A stretch of 58,062 bases of DNA from NCBI GenBank assembly GCA_031835245.1, contig JAVKOQ010000324.1, forward strand, positions 1-58,062, read 5' to 3'. The position numbers were made by a program, and so were the translations under genes. Within the stretch, counting starts at the first letter, position 1, and every line of letters starts with the position of its first letter. This document shows, in pieces, positions 40,912 through 54,943 of the stretch. This DNA is from Balamuthia mandrillaris (lineage: Eukaryota; Discosea; Longamoebia; Balamuthiidae). The notes under the pieces are model-generated. The model was not told the DNA's origin and ran no database searches. It was given only the letters and a program-made list of their open reading frames with translations.

Positions 40912-41825
40912 TTAAAGGTAGATGACAGCAATGAGCAACAGCACCAACAGCACCATCAACACAAAGATGATCAACCAGGACGTCCGATCTGTGTTCAGAA
41001 GCAAAAGCAAAAGGTTGTTAGAAGAAACCGAGAGACGGGGAGACGACAAGAAAGAAAGAACAGGGCACAAGGCTGACGAACCGCTGGATTGGTCAATAAG
41101 AGTGCTGAGCTTCTTGATGCCGAAGAGGATCTTGCTGTTGGTGTTGTCCACCTCGTCGCCCAACCGTTTGATCAAGCTCTCTTGCGCGGTAAGCTCATCG
41201 TTGATGGTGATGCCGATCTCTTCCAGCTTCTCCACGCCCGCATGCAACTCATCCAACTCCATATCTTCCTCTTCTCTCAATCGCTAATAAAAGAACAGGA
41301 AGTAAAGCAAAAGAGAAATAGAGTAAGAAACGAGGTAGGACAGAGTTGTGGCAAAGAGTCGATAAGAAGAAGAATATGGAAAGAAGGGGAACCATTTGTT
41401 GCAGTCGTTGTTGTTGGAAAAAGTTCTCGTTTTCTTGGTGAATGGCATCCTCCAGCATCGACCGTTGGTTGCGTTCCTTTCCTCTGCTTGGTTTTGTGGA
41501 GTGCTCCACCACCTTCAAGTTGTTAAGTAAGCAACAGGCAGTATAGGGAGAGCAAAGAATAGAACAGCACAACATAAGAGAACGAGAAAAGGAGAGAGAA
41601 GCAGAGGAGCAGAAGAACAAATAACAGGGAGAAAACGAGAACGAGATTAGACCTTTCGTTTGTCGCGTTCCATTTTGGCTTGAGTTTGAGCGCTGTTCAT
41701 TTTGGTCTTCATGTTGGCTATGGTGTTCTTCACTTCCTGCACAAAGGCCTGGCGAGTGGCAACCTCTGCCTCTTCAATCTGAAACTTGGCTCTGTTGTTT
41801 TGCACGATGCGTGGCTTGTGGTTAA

Positions 41826-41868
<43 letters not shown>

Positions 41869-42341
41869 GAGAAGAAAAAGAGTAAGAGAAGACAAAACTA
41901 TAGAAGCAGAGGAGTAAAAGGAGAAAGAATAGAAAGAAGCAAAGAAATGAGAAAGAGAAGGGCACAAGAGAGAGAGAGAGAGAGAGACAGAGAGAGACGA
42001 AACTCAAAGGAGAATAAAGAAAGAGAGGATATGAATGGTTTCTTCAAGATCTTGGAGGTCCCATTCTATGCTGCGGATGACGGTCTTCAGCTCTGTCCCC
42101 GTAAACTTGAACTCCTCATCTTGAGCGGTATTCGAGTGCTCCAACAGCTCCTCCCAACGCGCAAACAGAGTCTTTGCTCCATTCACAGACTGTTGCACTT
42201 CCCTTTTTTTTTCAATCACGCGATCGATCGACTCGAAAGATGAGAAAAAAAAAAAGCTATCCGTAGTAGACCTTGTTTACAACGAAAAAATAAATAAATA
42301 TACACTACGTACTCCTTAACAACGTAAAACGGATCTTGCAT
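40912..42341 (-). CDS. Syntaxin 6-like Qc-SNARE
   Basis: Six exons: 42341-42313, 42202-42033, 41810-41653, 41512-41393, 41283-41082, 40988-40912; phases agree; 251 aa, the family's usual length. The N-terminus MQDPFYVVKEEVQQSVN, then LFARWEELL, then IRSIEWDLQDLEETIRIVQNNRAKF match syntaxin 6/10 closely (recalled as EDPFFVV, IEWDLEDLDETISIV and NPRKF). The SNARE motif (about residues 165-220) includes GITINDELTAQESLIKRLGDEVDNT, followed by a 20-residue C-terminal membrane anchor ending AVIYL. It should act in TGN-endosome fusion. Exons 2 and 3 are joined by an AT-AC (U12-type) intron; only that splice gives the correct frame. Divergent from the CLU-LRR gene. Confidence 0.93.
41811..42032 (-). 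other. U12-type AT-AC intron in the syntaxin 6-like gene
   Basis: Intron of 222 nt. The 5' end reads ATATCCTCT (U12 consensus RTATCCTTT). A branch site identical to TTCCTTAAC lies at 41829-41821. The 3' end is CCAC, about 11-12 nt after the branch A. The flanking exons join as ETI-R-IV, as expected for the family. No GT-AG alternative keeps the frame. Confidence 0.88.
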
Positions 42342-42674
42342 CTCCCCCCCTTTTTTGTTGAGTGGTTTTTAAAAGGTCCAAAAAAAAAAAAAGAAAGAAA
42401 AGGTGGCCTCCTCTCTCCTCCTCACAGCTGCACTTCCTCTTCTTTCTTTTCTGCTACTTCTCTTTTTATTTTAAAATCGCCGTGTCGTCATGAACCAACC
42501 ATATTCGTCGACAATCTTTTACTTTTTGTTCTGCGAAAATCCGGATTAATATTTCAATGATTAGCAATATATCGGAAAGATCGATAAATCGTAAAACGGA
42601 AGGGTAAATTTTCGATAATGGTCGATTAATCGTACCGACAAAGAAAAGCGACAAAACGATTAGAGGCTGGAGGA
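42342..42674. promoter_or_regulatory. Divergent promoter, syntaxin / CLU-LRR
   Basis: Contains CGTCGACAATC (42506-42516), a reverse copy of ATTGAAATATTAAT (around 42545-42558), TCGATAAATCG (42579-42589) and ACCGACAAAG (42634-42643). Confidence 0.5.
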
Positions 42675-45600
42675 ATGGAGCCGGCCTACGAGGACGTCTA
42701 CTCTCTTTGCAACAGCACCAGCACCAGCAACAACAACACACGACAACAAGAGGAAGAGGAAGAGGAAGAAACACCGGTGCAAATAACGGAAGAAATCTCC
42801 TATTTCACCCTTGATAGTTTACAACACGAAACTTGTTCCTCCTCCTCCGCTTCTTCTGCTCCTTCAGGAACAAATGTGGTAAAACAAAACAAAAACACTT
42901 TATATATTTTTTCATCTTCTTTTTCGCTCACTTTCTCTCTCTCTCTCTTTCTTCAAAAAAACACAGAAAAAACAGAAAAAATTTAACGGTAATGCTTCCT
43001 CCGGTTGCGGCGGTGGGTTGGACAAAAACTGGAACGAACGGTTTCAACGGATATTGGACATGCCGGAGGACAACGCGGAGAGCTTCCTTCTCAAGCATGA
43101 GCAACTGCGAAGCCTTGCCCATGACTTTGAGACCACTGCAAAGAGGTTCCTCCTCTATCTTGTTTTCTTTTTCTTTGCTTTCTTTCATTTCTTTTTTCTT
43201 TTCTTTTTTCTTTTTCTTTCTTTTTTTCTTTTTCTTTCTTTTTTTCTTTCTTTTTTTCTTTCTTTTTTTCTTTATTTTTTTCTTTTTTGAGTTTTGTTAT
43301 ATTGAAATATGAAATGGATGAAGATATGGAAAGTTGATCATAGCGGAGACGTTCTTGGGGGACAAAGAGAAGACCATTCGGCCGACCCCCTCCATCGGGG
43401 GACAGGCTGGCGGGCAAAAGTTTTTGTACCACGGCATCCTCTTCAAGTATGCTCTTGGTATCATTTATCTCTCCTCTTCCGCGTTCTATTGTTCTCTTTT
43501 TCTCTTTTCTGTTTTCTCATCACCATGGTTCTCTTCTTATGACCGTTTCTTCCTTCGTTTCTCGTCTGATCACCATTGTTTTTTTTTTAAAACTTCTGTT
43601 GTTGCTTCTCGTTTCTATTGAAAGACTGGCAGAATATTTATGGTGGTGATGATAATGCCATGAAAGCAGCTGGCCACGAACTCAAAGGACTAATCAAGTA
43701 AACCAAAACAACGTTTTTATTTCTTTCTTTCTCTTTTCTGCTTCTCCTTCCCAACCTCTTTTTTTGTTGTCGCTCTGTTGTCTCATTACATTTTATCATC
43801 CTTTTTACACCAGCATGTATTCAGTAAGAGCCAAAGGAGTGGTGTGTATCTAAACTGAAGAATGTGCTAACGGTGAGAAAAACTTACATTTCCTCATTTA
43901 GTGCTTTCCTTTGATGGCGTTGGTGGACTATCGTGGATTCCGTCTCATTGCCCTGTCCAAACTTCCAATTGGTATTCTTTTGTCTTTTCATCTCCATCTG
44001 CGTCTTGTTTATTCATCTCCTAATAACGCCTTTGTTTACCAGGAGATGAGACCATGATCTATGGAAGCGGAGATAGCGGCAGAACGGTGCATAACAGTGA
44101 CGTGTCCTTTGCATCAAAGATGAAGTTTATTGGCCAGCAATTGAACTTGAAGGAACATATGGCGGGCTTTCGCACGTATCGAAATCTATTCTTTCCTTGT
44201 GACATTGAAGGCCATCGAGGAACAGACAACAGATACTACGTTGTTGGTATGACTTACTTCAGTTATCTCATTCCTTATTCTCGTTCTCGTTCTCGTTCTC
44301 GTTCTCGTTCTCGTTCTCGTTCTCGTTCTCGTTCTCGTTCTCGTTCTCGTTCTCGTTCTCGTTCTCGTTCTCGTTCTCGTTCTCGTTCTTGTTCTCGTTC
44401 TCGTTCTTCTTGTTCTTGTTCTTTCTCTTTCTCCTTCACCTCTTTTCTCCTGCCGATAAGTTTTAACTCCTTGGAAAAAGATTTTGCACGAGTTTTTCCT
44501 CCAGAGCCACCACTTGCTGGGTACCATTCTCTCTTCCTTTTCTCCTCACTCTCGCTCTTACACTCACTCGCTCCCTCTCTTTCTCTCTCCTCTGACCTGT
44601 GGTAAAAATAGATTAAAAAGTGCATATCTCTTTCGGTTGTTACGACCAGAGCTTGTGAAAGGAAACAAACAGCCGCTCAGTTCTGATGCGTTTAGCAACT
44701 TTGGAAGACACCAGAAAGAGGTAAATAGTGCGGAGGTTACTGAAGCTTACCACCGTCTCATCGGAGTCATTATTCCGTCTTTCTCGAGTTGGTTAGATCA
44801 ACAGCCCGTTTCCAAAACCAACATTCGTGACTTAAATTCAAACCTTCATCGGCAAGGTATTTTTCTCTTCGTGCTCCTTTTCATCGCTCTCTTCACTCGT
44901 TGTGCCTCATTTTTAGCCCATTCTCTTGCTTCTCTCCGTTATAACGTCAATACAAACAATAGGTATAAATGTGCGCTATTTGGGCAAAGTGAGATCATTC
45001 CTCAGAAACGCCGAATGGAGACAAGTTCTTCTGGAGGAGATGATCGCGCGAATGGTCAGCATTCTTCTCAAAGCACAAATGAGAGCGGAGATGCAGGCCC
45101 AGAAGACTCTCACTGAGGAGCCTTTCAAGCTCATCGCGATATCAACTTTGGGTTGTGTGTTTGACGGACTTTTAACTTCAAAAGACGTTCATCAGTTTTG
45201 GCATGTTCGCATCAAGTCTCTTCTTCTTGAAAAGTTTCTTGTTGAGTCATTGAGCAAGGTTATTATTTTTGTTTTGTTTTTGTTTGTTTCGTCTTTTTGT
45301 ATCTAACACAAACAAACAAACAAACAAACAAAAGGAGGAACAAGAAGAAAGGTACAATCTACGCTCAGGAATAGAGCTCTACCGTCTCGCTAAAAGGATC
45401 CAAGCCATAAATGGAGTTCGATTGGCACGACGTGCTCTCGCGCAACTGAAAGAACGCCCAGATTCCTTTGAGTTAGTCTATTCCGATGTTAAGAAGCTGT
45501 CCGTTAAAGTCAAGTCCACCAACATAAGTTTGTCTTTTCTTTTTCTAATTTTCTTACAGCTTGCATGTTAACGCGTTTTGTCTTTAAAGTGTTGGTTGCA

Positions 45601-47091
45601 GAAGCTGTTTCATTATCAGCTCAAGCCCTTTTGAAACCTCCTTCTGACTCACGCACTCGTTTGCGAGCTCTTTCTGGTTTGTGCTTTTGTCTTTCTTTTT
45701 TCTCCTCGGTTCCCTGCTCATGTTTTCTTATTTCTCGGCTTCTTGTTCTTCTGTCACAGCTTCTCTTTTTGAACGAGCGCTATCATTGACCCCAAGCTCG
45801 GAGTATACTCTGATGGCTTATGGCGACAGTATGGCAAAGCACGCAATTGGTGCAACTGCGCGACAACGCCTTCACTTCTACTCGGAAGCCATTCGATTGT
45901 ACAAGCGAGCAGGAAAGGTCGCTCTTCCTCGCATATGGAACGTTGCTTCGGCTCTTACAGAAATCAAAGGACTCTTGGTAAACTTCTTTGTCTTTCACTG
46001 TCTTTCGCTTTCTTTAGCTTATATATGCTTTTCAAAAAGACACATCAAAGTCATATTCAGTTTTGTTTGTTCGAACTCGCAGAAGATGGTTTCAATACTG
46101 TAGTGCTCTCTTACTCTGAAAACGAACAGAAACCATTGAGAGAGATCTATCCGGATTTGTTGGTATTGTGGCCTTTATCGTTGTCTTATAAAGCCATCTC
46201 TTTGTATCGGTGGCAAGGAGAAGCAGCAACACAGCAAATACGAATCATTCTTGAAAGACTGGTCGAAGTCTTTCGGTTTTGCACAGAGAATCAGCAAGAG
46301 TCATTGTTGGACTGGCCAAAAGGTCTGTTTCTATTTTATTTTCGCTTTTGTCTTCCTTTTCCTTGTTTCTTGTTTCTTGAATATTCTTACTAAATTGTTG
46401 CTCTTTTTTCGCTTCTCTTTCACATTCTCCTTTCAATAGAATGGCTATTATCCCAAAGTTGCACTCCGGAACATATTTATGCCATTGTTTCTCTTTTCTC
46501 TCGTCAAAACGGTGGCCCCATTGAACTTGAAGCACCAGCACTCCCCTTTCAAAGCACTAATGAACACTCTCTTCACGAGCTCATATCTCATTGCACAACA
46601 CGCTCACCTCTCTCAGCAGTGAATCTCCAACGAAGCCAAAACCACAACCCCAACAATATTTCTTCTTCGTTCCTCTTGTCTTTGTTACGTCACAAAGAAG
46701 GGGAAACTAACAAGAAACCTCAACATTTTTCTTCGCTTCGAAAACTTCGCGTTGCTTCTCAGGTTTTGAGCGATAAACACCTGTTGGCGTTGAGCAAGGA
46801 ACAACAGAGGATGTTGACAGATATTAAAGTTACTGATTGGCCATTCTACGCGTTAGAGGACCAGCGAACGAGTTGGTTTCATCGAATGACATCAACAGCA
46901 AACAGCAAACGAAAAGTATGTTGTTATTGCTGGAAGGAGATGAGTAGGAAGAACGAAGAAGGATTTGGAATTAGTGATGCTGGCATCAACGCATTGGCTG
47001 AGTCTTGTTCGGCGCTGCGGAAGTTCAGCTTGATAAAGAGTAAAGCCGTTACTGCCCGTTCCCTTAGCAATGTAAGCCCATTTTTATGAAG

Positions 47092-47122
<31 letters not shown>

Positions 47123-49340
47123 CTCTGCTCTGCTCTGCTCTGCTCCGCTCTAACAGTATCTCTTTCTCTTTGTTAGCTCTTTGAAAAAGCAAGAAAGGTA
47201 GAACACATCAACTTGAGGGGCTGTTGTCAACTCACCGATGCTGCTCTGCTTCCTTTATACCCATCTTCCTCCTCGTTTCCACATCCCTCCGCTTCTTCTC
47301 CTCTTCCCCTTCATTCTCCATCTCATCCTTTGCATTCACCTCCTATACCTCATTCTCCCTCTGCTCCTCCATTCCCTTCTCCTGCTCGTCCGTCTTCTTC
47401 TCTTTCATCTTTTTCGTCATCGCAATCCTTTCTTCGTGCCCTCAAACTTCGAGGTTGTCATCAGATATCCTCACAAGTGATTTGCAGCATCATCTCTCGT
47501 TGCCATCCGAAACGTTTGGCCAAAGTGGACCTCTCTCAGTGCATAAACATAGAAGATGTTGTGGTCCAAACTATCGCCAAGCATTGTGGCTCAGCTTTTG
47601 TCTCTCTCAAGTTGAACGGTTGTTATAACATCACTGATAATGCCTTCCTTGATGATGCTTCCTTATCACAACACGAAATGGAAGGAGAAAAAGTCAAAGA
47701 GAGGGATGAATCTTCTTTACCTCCAGCACCGTTATCTTTCGTTTCATCTACAATTCGATTCTTAAAAGTTCTTCACCTTTCTCGGTGTGAAAAACTCTCC
47801 GAAACCGCATTACAACAACTGTTTAGCAACTCTGCGCCTCAACTCAAAGAAGTGGACTTAAGCTATCTGCCAAATCTCACCGATAGAGTTATTCGCTCTT
47901 TGTCTTTGATGAACAAGCTGCAACGATTGACGATGCACGCAGCAACCAAGTTGACGGATGATGCTCCTTGGAATGTCCTCAGTCAGAGATGTAACATGAT
48001 GAAGAAGCTTGTGATTACAGATGCAACGTTGCTTCGCTCGCCTTCTATTCATTTGCCAAGACTGCGTTTGCTTTCTTTGGTAAACTCTTGCTTTTTCCTT
48101 TTGCTTGCCTCTTTCTCCTTTCTCCTTTCTCCTTTCTCCTTTCTCCTTTCTTCTGCGTTCTTTCTTCAATTTCTTATTCTTGTGCTTCTGTTAAAAGAAT
48201 GGATGCACAGGGTTATCACCACAAGCGTTAGAGAACCTCATAACTCCTTGTGAGGACCTAACAGAGCTATACCTGAACAGCTGTCAACTGACAGATGCTG
48301 CATTACATCGCATCGCCTCCTCTTGCGATGGCATCGCTAATCTCTCGCTATCCTGCAATCGCTTTCTCTTTGACCTCAATCTTCATCTTTGTTGTCTTCA
48401 AATGCTGGTTCGTCTGTTCTTTCTGTTTATTCTCTTGTCAATGCTAACTTTTGACCGCTAAAAAAAAGGATCTAAGTTATTGTGAAAGAATTGAAGATGA
48501 CTCTTTGAACGCGCTCCTCAAGCGTTCTCCTTATCTTCATCTTCTTAACATTGTTGGCTGTCCACAGCTTCGACAGCCATCCTTGTATTCTTCGCATCTT
48601 CAACACTTGGCGCTTGGTTCTTCCCGTTCGTATCTCTCTCTCTCTCATTTTTTGTTTCGCGTATTTCGCGTTCTGAACATTAAAACCTTTCTTTGTTAAT
48701 AGAACTGGAAGAGAGCAGCTTTGAGGTGATACTTCGATGCTGCACTGAACTAAAATCTCTCCGGCTTCAACAATTCCCTTCGCTCTCAGACGACACTCTT
48801 CTTTCACTTGGCCGGTCTCCTCTAAGCTCTTCGCTTCAAATGTTTGTCTTTGCATTCTTCTCTTTCGTTGTTTTTTTAAAACACTGAAACTTTTTTCGTT
48901 TTTTTCTTTTAAACAGACTTGAAATAATAGAATGCAACAGAATAGGTGGAACCGGGTTGACAAATGTGCTTTCGTTGTGTCCTTCTTTGAAGTCGCTCCA
49001 TTTCTCTTCTTCGAAAGAGGCAAAAGGGAAAGCAAAAGAAGGAGAGAATGAAAACAATGCTTGCTTCTTTGCGGAGGGTTTTAAACACTCGGCCTTACAA
49101 TGCGTAAGGCTCGAATTACCCGCTGCCACTCTCCTCTCTCTTCTTTCGACATCTCCATCCTTTTCTTCTCTTCCCGAAACGATACGACAATCTCCCTCTC
49201 TACTGAAAGTGGTACTTGCCGTTCAACACGAAGAACGCGAAGACGAAGAAAAGCGTGCAAGAGTGAAAGCTCAGCTGGAGCTCTTTTTGGACCAGTTTGC
49301 TCATTCCTTCTCTTCCTCTGTGCACGTGACATTGCGATAA
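42675..49340 (+). CDS. CLU-domain protein fused to leucine-rich repeats
   Basis: Twenty exons: 42675-42878, 42967-43145, 43324-43457, 43625-43697, 43814-43841, 43902-43971, 44043-44246, 44481-44520, 44612-44856, 44963-45258, 45335-45527, 45590-45676, 45760-45977, 46061-46322, 46440-47071, 47177-48079, 48198-48407, 48469-48625, 48703-48841, 48917-49340; every phase agrees; 1565 aa. The CLU domain (about 85-430) shows WNERFQRIL, YGGDDNAMKAAGHELKG, LMALVDYRGFRLIA, GTDNRYYVVDFARVFPPE, LRPELV, LSSDAF and GINVRYLGKVR. TPR-like helices follow (about 570-680), then AMN1/F-box-type LRRs (930-1500) such as INLRGCCQLTDAAL, LHLSRCEKLSETAL and LDLSYCERIEDDSL. CLU proteins bind mRNAs of mitochondrial proteins. 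Weakest joins: exons 3, 12 and 14. Confidence 0.85.
44276..44412 (+). repeat. Hexanucleotide (TTCTCG)n in a CLU-LRR intron
   Basis: About 20 tandem TTCTCG/CGTTCT units between the exon ending at 44246 and the exon starting at 44481. Every frame is open, which creates spurious Arg-Ser or Arg-Glu ORFs. Confidence 0.95.
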
Positions 49341-49566
49341 AATGCAGTTCAACCGAACGGTACGCTGCTCCCTTTTCTTTCCTTTTCATGTGGAGAGTTG
49401 CTGTTGTCGCAGCAACAAACCGCTGACTTTTAATTAAAATGTAATGCGTTACAATTGTTCTGATTGGTTCGTTTCTATAATGATTTAATATAGGGTTCCA
49501 ATTTACCGTTGTGGCCCACAAACAAAACGAAGGAAAGACAAAGAAGCACGCGGACTGGGGGGAACG
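49341..49566. promoter_or_regulatory. Spacer upstream of the receptor gene
   Basis: 226 bp between tandem plus-strand genes, AT-rich in the middle (49430-49495). No motif stands out. Confidence 0.4.
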
Positions 49567-52382
<2,816 letters not shown>

Positions 52383-52458
52383 CCAACAGTCTCTTTCTTC
52401 TTTGTAAAGCTTTCTTTCTTTTACTATCTTCAAAGGAGAGAGTTGTGTTTGTTGTTTG

Positions 52459-54406
52459 TTAATAGTCTTTGTCGTGTTGCAAGGGGCTTTCGGTGTGCGC
52501 AAGATGAACGGCTTGAGCACGACCAGAGGGATCCTTGCTCTTGCCCCAGGTGGGCACCCAGCTGCACACCGACTTGGCGGCGGCCTCTCCGGGGAACTGC
52601 TTCTCAAACATGTCACGGAAGAGGAAGGCCTCCTTCGTGAGAGGTGTGTTGTGAGGGAACCTCGTGGCCGCCTGGGCAAAGTCCTCGTCAGAGACGGTTC
52701 GCTCGGCATAGTCCTTGATGCCATCGATCCAACTGTAACCCACTCCATCGCTATTTAACAACGAAAAAGAGGATAAGAACATGTAGAAGAAAGGAGGAAT
52801 GAAGAGGAAAGAAGGTTACCTGAATTGTTCCTTTTGACGCCAGAGGATCTCTCGGGGCAAGTAAGGCTTGTCGGGAGTATCAAAGGCAGAGCGGAGGACG
52901 TACTTCTCCATCCTGCCGTTGCCGTGAGCTTTTTCCTGAGGGTCGATGGTCATCGCCACGTTCAAGAATTCCTTATCAAGGAATGGCACTCGAACCTCCA
53001 GTCCCCACGCCATCGTCGACTTGTTGGCACGAAGACAATCCGACAGATGTAGGTTTTGCACTCGTCTTACCGTTTCCTGTTTATTTGGAATTAGACATTC
53101 ATTGAACGAGACCTAACGAGAACCGGAAACAGAAAGCAGCAAATGAAGAACAAACCTTTTGGAACTCAGCAGCACTGGGTGCTTGATGAAAGTAAAGGTA
53201 TCCGCCAAAGACCTCATCGGCACCCTCTCCCGACAATACCATCTTCACGCCCATGGCCTTGATCTTCCTGGCCAAAAAGTACATCGGTGTGCTGGCGCGT
53301 ATTGTGGTGACATCATAGCTCTCCAGATGGTGGATGACATCAGGCAGGGCATCCAAGCCCTCTTGCACCGTAAAGCAAAACTCGTGATGGATGGTGCCCA
53401 GGAAGTCCGCCACCTTTCTGGCGGCCGCCAAGTCCGGAGAGCCAGGTAAGCCTATGCAAAAGGAATGGACCTGGGGCCACCAGGCCTTGGTCCGTTCCTC
53501 CTCTTCCACACGCATGGCGGCGTGGCGACAGACAATGCTGGCCACGAGGGACGAGTCCAGGCCGCCAGAGATGAGCACGCCGTAAGGCACGTCCGTCATG
53601 AGCCGCTTCACCACAGCACGCTCAAAGGTCTCTCTCACTCGGTCCAGGAGAGCGGTGCCATCGGAGGCGGTCGGAGGGGCAGGAGTGTAGTCCAGGTTCC
53701 ACCAAATGGGCTCGAAGTAGCGCTGCAGGCCGGTCTCGGGGGTGTAGTAGTGGCCAGGAGGGAACCAGCTAAACTCATCGCAGTCGTCCTGGAGGGCCTT
53801 CATCTCGGAGGCAATCCAGATGGCGCCGTCCGTGCGCCCTTTGCCCATGTAGAGGGAGGTGATGCCGATGGGGTCGCGCGCCGCCAGGAAGGTGCCCTTC
53901 TCCTGGTCAGAGAGCACAAAGGAGAACATGCCGTCCAGCATGGACGCCAGCTCTTTGCCATAGCATTCATACTTTGTAGTGACAAAAGAAGAAGTGGAGA
54001 GAACGAAAGTGGGTAATCAGTTGCACGGTCGAGAGAGCACTGAAGGAGAGAGAGAGAGAGAGAGAAGAACAGAAAGTTACCAAAGGAATGATGACTTCGC
54101 AGTCCGACTGAGTGGACCATTGGTAGTCCTTGTGCTCGGCCTTGATCTTCTCTCTCAGCTGCTTGTGGTTGTAGATCTCTCCGTTGACGGTGAGCACCAG
54201 GTTGCCGTCCTTGCTCCTCAAGGGCTGCGCCCCGCCGGCGGGGTCCACGATGGAGAGCCTCTCGTGGCAGAGCACGCGCCCTCCTCGGCCACGATGCCGT
54301 TCCAGTCGGGGCCTCTGTGCCGCTGCAACTTGGACTTTTGCAGCGCCTTCTTCCGCAGCGTTTGGAGGTCCTCCTGACTGCCCAAGATTGCAAGTATGCC
54401 GCACAT
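52459..54406 (-). CDS. Asparagine synthetase (glutamine-hydrolysing), apparent frameshift
   Basis: Exons 54406-54081, 53971-53156, 53076-52820, 52750-52459. The N-terminal glutaminase begins MCGILAIL with the nucleophile C2, followed by [36 protein letters not shown] and SDCEVI. The synthetase domain has [22 protein letters not shown] (PP-loop), [32 protein letters not shown] and [11 protein letters not shown]. It resembles the plant/bacterial AsnB class and would be about 563 aa. In exon 1, the frame before about 54284 (IVAEEG) and after about 54272 (VLCHERL) differ by one base; exon 1 is 326 nt where 327 would keep phase. This is either a real 1-nt loss or a sequence error at a GC-rich spot. 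The rest of the gene is intact with good splice sites, which favours error or recent change. Confidence 0.92.
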
Positions 54407-54943
54407 CCTTTCTTTCTTTTTTTTATTGAAGGAGCGAGTGTGTTTGGAGAGAGTCAAGTTGAGTTTTGTGGTGAAAAGAAAGAAAAGAAAAGAAAAGAAA
54501 AGAAGAGGAGAGGAGAGGAGAGGCGATAAATGTTTGACAGTGAGAGGAGTGGTGGTGGTGGTGGTGGTGATGGTGAGGGACTTGGCGTTGGTGGGTGCTC
54601 ACCTTGTCAAAGGGCCACTCGCGCAGTTTAAAAACCTTTTCTTTCTTTTGCGAATGGAATTCATTGCCTTTTATGCGGAATTTTTAAGGTGGGTTGCGCA
54701 CGAGGGGTGCATTTTTGGTGCGCAGTAGATGAAATTTCGAGGATTCCCACCAATCCCCGGCCAGCTTTGATTCTGCGATATTTCTCGGTAGAATTCCCAT
54801 GAAGAAAAAAATTCCCGAACAATATGGGGGTTCGAACCGAAGGCATCCAGCTTTTGTGCCGACAATTTCCATGACGACATGTAGTTGTCTACACAAATGA
54901 CAAAAATTTCAGCGAGAAGAAAGACGCAGGCAGAGGAGGCAAC
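54407..54943. promoter_or_regulatory. Divergent promoter, asparagine synthetase / LRR
   Basis: Contains AAAAG reiterations (54476-54502), a GGTGGTGGTGGTGG run (54550-54569) and GCCGACAATTTC at 54858-54869, about 80 bp upstream of the LRR start. A GGTTCGAACC at 54825-54834 mimics a tRNA T-loop but has no matching arms. Confidence 0.5.

Noticed and set aside
44276-44412. Arg/Glu or Ser/Arg repeat protein from the TTCTCG array
   Set aside because: The array lies inside an intron with good borders; open frames are a by-product of the hexamer.
42675-49340. Two separate genes (CLU and LRR)
   Set aside because: All intron phases and frames run through, and the first LRR unit lies inside the same exon (46440-47071) as the preceding linker; kept as one gene, with cDNA named as the test.
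54820-54845. tRNA T-loop-like GGTTCGAACC
   Set aside because: No matching acceptor, D or anticodon arms on either strand.
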